A stretch of DNA of 9,776 nt from an uncultured bacterium. GTDB lineage: Bacteria > Omnitrophota > Gorgyraeia > Gorgyraeales > Gorgyraeaceae. This document shows positions 1 through 5,164 of this stretch, piece by piece. The stretch spans positions 1-9,776 of the forward strand of contig CAJVXD010000026.1 in assembly GCA_913009675.1 (NCBI GenBank), given 5' to 3'. A model generated the notes under the pieces. The model did not search any database. It was given only the letters and a program-made list of their open reading frames with translations, and was not told where the DNA came from. Position 1 is the first letter of the stretch. Each line of letters opens with the position of its first letter. A program made the translations under genes and the position numbers.

Positions 1-16
1 TTTTTCGTCAGTCGAG

Positions 17-82
17 TACACATATTTCCGTTTACGAGTTTTATCATTGTGACTGGATTTCAGACTTTTGCTCTTCCGATCT
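17..82 (+). other. Degraded Illumina P7/index adapter (artefact)
   Basis: Positions 49-82 align over 34 bases to the Illumina index-read adapter (GTGACTGGAGTTCAGACGTG and onward to CTCTTCCGATCT), with three G-to-T changes. Positions 41-48 sit where an index would be. Positions 17-40 align to the P7 flow-cell sequence at only about half the bases, but end in a convincing TACGAG match. The G-to-T pattern looks like low-quality base calls. This is library sequence, not genome. Positions 1-16 have no recognisable content and are probably junk too. Confidence 0.9.
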
Positions 83-109
83 TTTTTGCATTTTTTTGTT
101 TTTTTTTTT
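83..109. other. Poly-T low-complexity tract (artefact)
   Basis: This is a nearly pure T run with two short interruptions, lying between the degraded P7 adapter and the intact P5 adapter. It mirrors the poly-A run beyond the right-hand adapter. Such tracts are expected where reads run off the end of a library molecule. It should not be read as a terminator or poly-T signal. Confidence 0.85.
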
Positions 110-167
110 AATGATACGGCGACCACCGAGATCTACACTCTTTCCCTACACGACGCTCTTCCGATCT
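110..167 (+). other. Illumina TruSeq P5 universal adapter, 58 bases (artefact)
   Basis: The block runs from AATGATACGGCGACCACCGA through ACACTCTTTCCCTACACGAC to GCTCTTCCGATCT and matches the 58-base TruSeq universal adapter without a mismatch that I can see. In the forward frame it translates to the familiar adapter peptide [16 protein letters not shown], which falsely extends the first gene upstream. Genomic sequence begins at 168. Confidence 0.98.
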
Positions 168-620
168 GCGCTCCATACAAATGAAGCGGCCAGCGCAGTT
201 ACAAGGTTGACCGATATGGGTATTAAACCATACCTTGTTGCCTCTACACTGCAGGCTGTCCTGGCCCAGAGACTCGTCAGGATAGTATGCCCTTCCTGCA
301 GAGAATCCTATAAACCCTCTGAGGAAGAGGGGACAGTCCTATCCTTAACGCCTCAGGAGATGGAAGAGGTAGATCTGTATAGAGGTAAAGGTTGTCCCAG
401 CTGCAGCAATACAGGATTCAAAGGCAGGATAGGTATATTTGAACTTTTAATCATTACTGATGAGATAAGGGATATGATCTTGAATAAGGCTTCAAGTTCT
501 GCTATATGGGAAAAGGCCAGGACTATGGGTGCGAGGTCCTTAAAGGAAGACGGGATAGAGAAGATAAAAAAAGGGTTTACGACCCTTCAGGAAGTAATGC
601 GGGTTACGCAGGATGGGTGA
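168..620 (+). CDS. GspE/PilB-type assembly ATPase, C-terminal fragment (5' end missing)
   Basis: This is the C-terminal 150 residues of a secretion ATPase of the GspE/PilB family, the cytoplasmic hexameric motor that powers pseudopilus or type IV pilus assembly. The genomic part opens inside the His box ([10 protein letters not shown]). It continues through the conserved [20 protein letters not shown] segment and carries a four-cysteine zinc site (CPSC, then GCPSC before [11 protein letters not shown]) typical of GspE and PilB and absent from PilT. Walker A, the Asp box and Walker B lie off the contig. The frame stays open leftwards only because the adapter reads through; an ATG at 96 is an artefact. 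A second paralogue follows 58 bases downstream, so the two are probably co-transcribed. GspE versus PilB cannot be decided because no pilin, PilC/GspF or secretin gene is present here. Confidence 0.93.
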   Translation, partial: ALHTNEAASAVTRLTDMGIKPYLVASTLQAVLAQRLVRIVCPSCRESYKPSEEEGTVLSLTPQEMEEVDLYRGKGCPSCSNTGFKGRIGIFELLIITDEIRDMILNKASSSAIWEKARTMGARSLKEDGIEKIKKGFTTLQEVMRVTQDG

Positions 621-678
621 GGTTACGAATTGACGGTTATCCGTAAGGACCCCGCAGGTAAAAGATTGGAAAAGAAAA

Positions 679-1974
679 ATGTCGGAAAAATCCCAGTATA
701 ACTTATCAAATATAGAGGGAGACGCCTTGAATAAAGTATCTGCTTCTACCGCGAAGTTCTACAATAAGGGCGAGGGAGATATAGACAGGCTCAAAGAGAT
801 TGCGTCACAGGCACCTGTCGTGGAGCTCTTGAATATGGTCCTTTTGAGGGCTATCAGGGAAAAGGCGTCGGACATACACTTTGAACCATTTGAAAAAGAT
901 TACAAAATACGTTACAGGATAGACGGGGTCTGTTATGATATTGCTCACCCGCCCAGAGATCTGAGTCCGGCTATAAGTTCGCGTATAAAGGTTATGGCAA
1001 ATCTAGACGTTGAGGAGAACAGGCTTCCACAGGACGGCAGGATAATGATGGATATAGGCGGCAAGAACGTAGACCTTCGCGTTTCGACCCTGCCTACGCT
1101 TTACGGTGAAAGCATTGTTATGAGGGTATTGGACAGGAGTATCGTCAGCCTGTCCCTGGACCAATTAGGGATGAACGATGATGTCAAGACGACGATCAGA
1201 AGGATGATAAGAAGGCCCAACGGGATCCTGTTGACTACGGGGCCCACGGGAAGCGGAAAGACTACGACCTTATACTCATGCCTGAGGGAGATAAATAAGA
1301 TCGAATATAAAATTATAACGTCCGAGGACCCTGTTGAATATGACATAGAAGGTATTATACAGGTAGCAATAAATTCGAAGATAAACCTTACGTTTGCAAG
1401 GACCTTGCGTCATATACTGAGGCAGGATCCTGATATCATAATGGTTGGAGAGATGCGGGATTTTGAGACGGCGGAGATCGCCGTACAGGCTGCACTCACA
1501 GGTCATCTTGTATTCACTGCCCTGCACGCAAACGATGCGCCTGGGGCCATCACCATGCTTATGGATATGGGCATAGAGCCATTCCTGATAACCTCCACGG
1601 TAAGGGCGGTTATTGCACAGAGACTGGTCAGGATAATCTGCCGAAGATGCAAAAAGGTATACGAACCGCAAAGGACAGAACTTGTAGAATTAGGGATCCC
1701 TGAAGGGCAGGCCCATGGTATAAAGTTTTATAAAGGCGATGGATGTTCAGAATGCAATGGTTCGGGGTATAAAGGCCGGATAGGCATATACGAATTGTTT
1801 GTTATGAATGAAGGTATAAAAGATTTGATAGTAAAAAGAGCCGCATCTTCTGCGATAAGGAATATAGCGCGGAGATCAGGCATGAAGACCTTACGCGAAG
1901 ACGCTGTCAGGAAGATATTGGACGGCATAACCAGCGTGGAAGAAGTGCTGAAGGTGACAAAGGAATATATCTAA
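679..1974 (+). CDS. GspE/PilB-type assembly ATPase, short form without N1 domain
   Basis: This is a complete 431-residue secretion/pilus assembly ATPase. It has the ASDIHFEP motif (63-70) of the N2 domain, Walker A GPTGSGKT (188-195), an Asp box EDPVEY (216-221), Walker B IIMVGEMRD (253-261), a His box GHLVFTALHANDA (275-287) and a C4 zinc site (Cys321, Cys324, Cys356, Cys359). All catalytic elements look intact, so it should hydrolyse ATP. Typical GspE and PilB proteins run to 500-570 residues; this one starts almost directly with N2 and lacks the N-terminal MshEN/N1 region that docks on the platform (GspL) or binds c-di-GMP. The start at 679 is supported by a weak GGA at 668-670, and an in-frame TGA at 631 rules out a long upstream extension. 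Its similarity to the preceding fragment indicates tandem paralogues. Confidence 0.93.
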   Translation: MSEKSQYNLSNIEGDALNKVSASTAKFYNKGEGDIDRLKEIASQAPVVELLNMVLLRAIREKASDIHFEPFEKDYKIRYRIDGVCYDIAHPPRDLSPAISSRIKVMANLDVEENRLPQDGRIMMDIGGKNVDLRVSTLPTLYGESIVMRVLDRSIVSLSLDQLGMNDDVKTTIRRMIRRPNGILLTTGPTGSGKTTTLYSCLREINKIEYKIITSEDPVEYDIEGIIQVAINSKINLTFARTLRHILRQDPDIIMVGEMRDFETAEIAVQAALTGHLVFTALHANDAPGAITMLMDMGIEPFLITSTVRAVIAQRLVRIICRRCKKVYEPQRTELVELGIPEGQAHGIKFYKGDGCSECNGSGYKGRIGIYELFVMNEGIKDLIVKRAASSAIRNIARRSGMKTLREDAVRKILDGITSVEEVLKVTKEYI

Positions 1975-2006
1975 CTTACAGGCTACAACTTGCATAGACC
2001 CACCCC

Positions 2007-2108
2007 ATGAAACAAAAGATTACCCGCAGGCAAAAGGATGTGTCACGGCTCTTACGCGAGAAAAAAAAGATATACAGAGATCTTTTGAAGGGCAGAAGAG
2101 TGAAATGA
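2007..2108 (+). CDS. Possible 33-residue basic micro-ORF
   Basis: A 33-codon frame begins 32 bases after the ATPase stop and encodes a highly basic peptide (starts MKQKITRRQKDVSRLLREKK). I recognise no family and see no convincing ribosome-binding site before its ATG. Its TGA overlaps the ATG of the next micro-ORF as ATGA (2105-2108), an arrangement common in translationally coupled genes. It may be a genuine small protein, a leader, or chance; position and overlap are the only support. Confidence 0.3.
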   Translation: MKQKITRRQKDVSRLLREKKKIYRDLLKGRRVK

Positions 2109-2134
2109 AAAGATTATTTTTCTTCTTTATATAG
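2105..2134 (+). CDS. Possible 9-residue leader ORF abutting the glycosyltransferase
   Basis: The frame reads MKRLFFFFI and stops at TAG 2132-2134, directly before and in frame with the glycosyltransferase ATG at 2135. A purine-rich stretch (AGAAGAG, 2094-2100) precedes its ATG, whereas the glycosyltransferase start has none. Ribosomes terminating here would be placed exactly on the downstream start, so termination-reinitiation is an attractive model. This is inference from layout; a chance frame of this length is not rare. Confidence 0.25.
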   Translation: MKRLFFFFI

Positions 2135-2989
2135 ATGGTCAGCGTAATCATCCCGTCATTTAATAGAGCCTCATTTTTAAAAAAGGCCATAGAATCCGTT
2201 CTATCCCAGAGGTTTCAGGCATTCGAGCTGATCGTTATAGACGATGGTTCGCGGGACAAAACCGAAGAAATGGTCCTCCGGTACGGCCCTCGAATAAGAT
2301 ACATCAGGCAGGAGAATAAAGGCCCTGCCTCTGCCCGTAATCTGGGCATAAAAAAATCCAGCAGGCCATTTATAGCATTCCTCGATTCGGATGATCGGTG
2401 GGGTAGAGAAAAGTTGTCTCTGCAGCTGGACAGGATGCAGGAAAATCCATCTTGTCTTATCTCGCATACACAGGAGGTATGGTATAAAAACGGCAGGGTC
2501 TTCAATCAAAAGAAAAGACACAGAAAATATCATGGATATATCTTTGATAGATGCTTACCGCTCTGCGTTGTAAGCATGTCTACCGTAATGGTGCAGAGGG
2601 GCATCTTTGATAAAGTAGGATTTTTTAACGAGGACCTTCCGTGCTGCGAGGATTATGACTTTTGGCTGCGCGCAAGCGTAGGGCATGAATTCCTGCTCAT
2701 AGATAAGCCGCTTACGCTAAAGGACGGAGGCCGCCCGGATCAGCTGTCATCTATTTATGCGACAGGCATCGACAGGTTCCGCATACGATCAATCCTAAAC
2801 CTCCTTAACTCAAGCCCCCTTAAGCCAAAACAGCGCACCCTCGCCATGCATGAACTCCGCAAAAAATGCCGTATCTACGGCACCGGCTGCATCAAGCACG
2901 GCAGGATAGAAGAAGGCAGGTATTATTTCGATCTAAGCAGGGGAGATTCAAACCTTCCTTACGCTGTGCCCCTAAAAAAACTTGAATAA
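2135..2989 (+). CDS. Family 2 (GT-A) glycosyltransferase
   Basis: This 284-residue inverting glycosyltransferase has a GT-A fold and should transfer a sugar from a nucleotide-sugar donor to a surface polysaccharide, lipid-linked glycan or protein at the cytoplasmic face. The N-terminus MVSVIIPSFNR is the classic first strand. DDGS (36-39) binds the nucleotide, DSDD (84-87) is the DXD metal/donor motif, and EDYDFW (172-177) is the expected acceptor/catalytic-base region. Length suits a soluble single-domain GT2, and no transmembrane segment is visible. ATG 2135 follows an in-frame TAG immediately, so no longer start exists. No Shine-Dalgarno sequence is seen. It probably belongs to the transcript of the upstream ATPases. 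The sugar and acceptor cannot be told from sequence; pilin or surface glycosylation is only a suggestion from context. Confidence 0.9.
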   Translation: MVSVIIPSFNRASFLKKAIESVLSQRFQAFELIVIDDGSRDKTEEMVLRYGPRIRYIRQENKGPASARNLGIKKSSRPFIAFLDSDDRWGREKLSLQLDRMQENPSCLISHTQEVWYKNGRVFNQKKRHRKYHGYIFDRCLPLCVVSMSTVMVQRGIFDKVGFFNEDLPCCEDYDFWLRASVGHEFLLIDKPLTLKDGGRPDQLSSIYATGIDRFRIRSILNLLNSSPLKPKQRTLAMHELRKKCRIYGTGCIKHGRIEEGRYYFDLSRGDSNLPYAVPLKKLE

Positions 2990-3010
2990 TTTCATTTATT
3001 TATTTATAAT
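2982..3010 (+). promoter_or_regulatory. Sigma70-like promoter for the PilZ gene
   Basis: TTGAAT at 2982-2987 and a perfect TATAAT at 3005-3010 are separated by 17 bases, the optimal spacing. The -35 overlaps the last codons of the glycosyltransferase. Transcription would start near 3017, giving a leader of about 24 bases. This suggests that the PilZ gene can be expressed independently of the genes upstream. Confidence 0.6.
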
Positions 3011-3040
3011 ATATCCATAATTAAACAGGGAACAAGACCT

Positions 3041-3394
3041 ATGGTAGAAAGAAGAAGATATCCGCGATACAAAGCCCGTATTTTACTTAAATATAAAAGG
3101 CTGGACGAGCCAATTGCAAAATGGCAAGAAAATCCTGAAATTGAAAATATCAGCTTTGGAGGCCTGTCTTTTAATGCCTATGAAAGGATCCCCGTAGATA
3201 CCCCGCTTATTTTCGAATTTCAGGCATTTACAGGAGATTTTATGATGCGGATAATCGAAGCTCGTGCAAAAGTGATTGATGTAAAAGAAGATGGTTTAAC
3301 TTATCGCGTAAGAGTTGCTTTTATCGAACTCAATAAAGAAGCCAAGGATGCGCTTAGTGCATTTATGAAGTATTTGAACCCTTCTATAGGATAA
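3041..3394 (+). CDS. PilZ-domain protein, predicted c-di-GMP receptor
   Basis: This 117-residue protein is essentially a lone PilZ domain. The two signature elements of c-di-GMP binding are present: the arginine motif RRRYPR (4-9, RxxxR as Arg5 and Arg9) and N-x-S-x-x-G as NISFGG (36-41). A beta-barrel-like alternation and a C-terminal helix (KEAKDALSAFMKYL) follow, as in the family. It has no signal peptide, so it should act in the cytoplasm as an adaptor that changes partner activity when c-di-GMP is bound. A CAGGGA ribosome-binding site at 3026-3031 supports the ATG. Proximity to the GspE/PilB-type ATPases makes pilus, secretion or motility control a reasonable guess, though the partner is unknown. 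Base composition is somewhat more AT-rich than in the ATPases. Confidence 0.88.
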   Translation: MVERRRYPRYKARILLKYKRLDEPIAKWQENPEIENISFGGLSFNAYERIPVDTPLIFEFQAFTGDFMMRIIEARAKVIDVKEDGLTYRVRVAFIELNKEAKDALSAFMKYLNPSIG

Positions 3395-3410
3395 CCCATC
3401 TTTTACCCTG

Positions 3411-3534
3411 CCCCACGAACTAGCACGAACTAGGGACGTCCTATTTGGGGACACCCTAGTGGACGAACTAGGAGACGAACTAGGGACGTCCTATTTGGGC
3501 TTTTTAGTAGGCTGTCCCTTAATAGGACGTCCCC
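3411..3534. repeat. REP-like cluster of direct and inverted GGACGTCC repeats
   Basis: The non-coding spacer contains a 25-base sequence present twice exactly 50 bases apart (3425-3449 and 3475-3499). ACGAACTAG occurs four times (3415, 3425, 3463, 3475). The palindrome GGACGTCC occurs three times (3434, 3484, 3525). Two hairpins are possible. ACTAGGG/CCCTAGT (3429-3435 with 3454-3460) contains an inner GTCC/GGAC stem. A 13-base perfect inverted repeat pairs 3483-3495 with 3521-3533. The pattern resembles REP/MITE-type non-coding mobile palindromes; no transposase lies in the window. The cluster may also limit transcription or stabilise the PilZ message, but there is no adjacent U-tract of intrinsic-terminator type. 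Confidence 0.75.
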
Positions 3535-3596
3535 AAAAAAACACATTATTTTTTTAAAACCACCCCTAAATTTCCCTTCCAAATTCCCTATTTCTA

Positions 3597-3605
3597 TGAT
3601 ATAAT
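3597..3605 (+). promoter_or_regulatory. Extended -10 promoter for the HEXXH membrane protein gene
   Basis: TGATATAAT at 3597-3605 is a perfect TATAAT with an upstream TGN extension. The -35 position (TTCCAA, 3577-3582, 17-base spacer) is poor, as is usual for extended -10 promoters. Transcription from about 3612 would leave a leader of about 67 bases before the ATG at 3679. Confidence 0.5.
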
Positions 3606-3631
3606 CGATAATAGATACATATAGTTCAAAT

Positions 3632-3675
3632 ATAGCCTTATAAGACTACTAAGGAGAGGCTATTTTTTTAGGTGG
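3632..3675 (+). promoter_or_regulatory. Leader hairpin enclosing a Shine-Dalgarno-like sequence
   Basis: ATAGCC (3632-3637) can pair with GGCTAT (3658-3663). The loop contains AAGGAGAGG (from 3651), and a run of seven T follows the stem directly. A second, closer ribosome-binding candidate, AGGTGG, lies at 3670-3675, only 3 bases from the ATG at 3679. The stem is only 6 base pairs with a 20-base loop, so an attenuator or translation switch is possible but weakly supported. Confidence 0.3.
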
Positions 3676-3678
3676 ATT

Positions 3679-4932
3679 ATGAAAGGGATTGGAAAAGGGT
3701 ATAGTTTAAAGATTATATCTATAGCAGTAGTTGTCACTTTTTCTATTACTACCGCGCTATACGGATTAGATATTTCTTCCGAGCATGGTCTTAGATCCTA
3801 CCTTATGTATAGTAATGATAATAATAAAGGTGGAAGGCGAGTACAAACTGCGTTTAAGAGTGTCTACAATAAACTAAAGCAACTGAAGCATAAGGATGAT
3901 GAAGGCTTGAAAGGTAGGAATAAACATAGATTTTCAATATCCTATTTTTGGAGAAGGAGTTTAGGATCCAAACAAGAAGAGACGGTTGGTAATATTATAG
4001 ATCTTTATAATGAAACTTATGGCTTGAACATAAGAGAGGTGGCGAAGAAAGATATTATAGCTAAGAAAATTTTATTAGTAAATCGTAGCAGAACACCCTT
4101 TGTGTTCCTTCTCTACGCTTCTTTGTTTTACGATCTTTTTGGGGTTATTTACAACACAGTTCATTTAGAGACAAGTTTTTCAGTATCCGGTTTAATGCTA
4201 TTGATGCTTATGGTTCTATATGCATATTTATCCCATGATACCGTGTGGAATCCTATACAGAATAAAATAATACTGCCTTTGAAAATTTATAAGGATGATC
4301 GTTGTAATTTTGAATTTCTCTGGGATATTTCACATGAATTAGCCCATTTTTTAAAACTACCAAACAACAGCTTGCTAGCAAATGCATATACTGGATTGGC
4401 AATTTATGCAATTACTCCTAATGAATGGAACAATTTTATTAAAAAAGAAACGAAAGGGGTTAGAAGTTTTATGCTTGCAGATGAAGCACTAAAGGACGGT
4501 TCGGATCTTGCTACAAAGGAAACTACTATAAGAAAAATATTATCCAATAAAAAACTTAAACAAAAATTAGAAGATTGTCATAATGAACAAGAAGTAAGGT
4601 ATTTATTTCGTGAAACGGCTAAAAATTTAGTAGAAAAAGATTACAAAATACCGCGTATTAAATTCGATGCTTTTACTGAATGGGTATATATATATGGAAT
4701 TACAATGGCTTATTTTGCCATTCAAAATTTTACTGATACAACCTTAGCCATGCAATTTATTTATAGATTAGGGCAGATTAGGGATTCGAAAAAATTGGAA
4801 GATTTTAGGTCGAACTTAGCGGATGACCCACAGTCCCCCCTTATTTCAATACGCACTGCTAAGAAATCAGGTTTATTAAAGAAATTCGATGAAGTTAAAA
4901 TATTCTTAACGCATTTAAAAACAGGTTTGTAA
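3679..4932 (+). CDS. Predicted membrane protein with HEXXH zinc-metallopeptidase motif
   Basis: I do not recognise the family of this 417-residue protein. Residues 11-30 form an N-terminal hydrophobic segment (uncleaved anchor or weak signal peptide). Two more hydrophobic stretches lie at about 139-160 and 168-186. Just after them comes HELAH (219-223), the HEXXH signature in which two histidines bind zinc and Glu220 would be the general base. A third ligand is not certain; Glu334 in DAFTEWVYIYG is the best candidate by spacing and style. If all three segments span the membrane with the N-terminus inside, the catalytic half would be periplasmic. The gene is clearly AT-richer than its neighbours (15 of 60 bases are G or C in both 4501-4560 and 4621-4680, against 29 of 60 in 6241-6300), suggesting transfer. 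It appears monocistronic, with its own promoter. Peptidase activity is inferred from one motif. Confidence 0.8.
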   Translation: MKGIGKGYSLKIISIAVVVTFSITTALYGLDISSEHGLRSYLMYSNDNNKGGRRVQTAFKSVYNKLKQLKHKDDEGLKGRNKHRFSISYFWRRSLGSKQEETVGNIIDLYNETYGLNIREVAKKDIIAKKILLVNRSRTPFVFLLYASLFYDLFGVIYNTVHLETSFSVSGLMLLMLMVLYAYLSHDTVWNPIQNKIILPLKIYKDDRCNFEFLWDISHELAHFLKLPNNSLLANAYTGLAIYAITPNEWNNFIKKETKGVRSFMLADEALKDGSDLATKETTIRKILSNKKLKQKLEDCHNEQEVRYLFRETAKNLVEKDYKIPRIKFDAFTEWVYIYGITMAYFAIQNFTDTTLAMQFIYRLGQIRDSKKLEDFRSNLADDPQSPLISIRTAKKSGLLKKFDEVKIFLTHLKTGL

Positions 4933-4976
4933 CACTTCAAATAGAAAATAAGAAAACTAGAAGCTATACTGTCCCT

Positions 4977-5034
4977 CAGGCACAATTTTGTGACCCCTTT
5001 GTGCTTGATTTAAATCTTACCTCAAGCGTATACT
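4977..5034 (+). promoter_or_regulatory. Candidate promoter with overlapping inverted repeats
   Basis: TTGATT (5005-5010) and TATACT (5029-5034), 18 bases apart, form a plausible sigma70-type promoter for the propeller gene. Two inverted repeats share the -35 region: CAGGCACAA/TTGTGCTTG (4977-4985 with 4999-5007, one G-U pair) and GCTTGA/TCAAGC (5003-5008 with 5022-5027). They cannot form as hairpins at once. The second lies across the promoter spacer as an operator would. No U-run follows either, so terminators are unlikely. The remainder of the spacer 4933-5164 shows nothing I can assign. Confidence 0.35.
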
Positions 5035-5164
5035 AAACCTATCTGTGTTAACCATTCAAAAGAATCTCACTTTTTTGAAAAAGGTTGAGAGAACTTCACC
5101 TTTTAATGTGTGCAATATTATGGCGCCATGTACAGCAACCGTCGTTATAAACAAAGGGGGTTTT

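Noticed and set aside
83..109. Poly-T tract as a transcription terminator
   Set aside because: It lies between two sequencing adapters and is library or read artefact.
1101..1671. Minus-strand open frames inside the second ATPase
   Set aside because: They lie entirely opposite a gene with every family motif intact and encode no recognisable domain.
679..1974. PilT-type retraction ATPase
   Set aside because: The four-cysteine zinc site and sequence style belong to the GspE/PilB assembly class; PilT lacks the zinc site.
3483..3533. 13-base inverted repeat as an intrinsic terminator of the PilZ gene
   Set aside because: The loop is 25 bases and the 3' arm is followed by a C/A run, not a U-tract, so it fits a repeat element better.
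3411..3534. CRISPR array
   Set aside because: Repeat spacing is irregular, units overlap and invert, spacers are not of constant length, and no cas gene is present.
5045..5164. GTG start giving a 40-residue N-terminal extension of the propeller protein
   Set aside because: The downstream ATG at 5165 has a strong ribosome-binding site and begins a textbook signal peptide; the extension would bury it.
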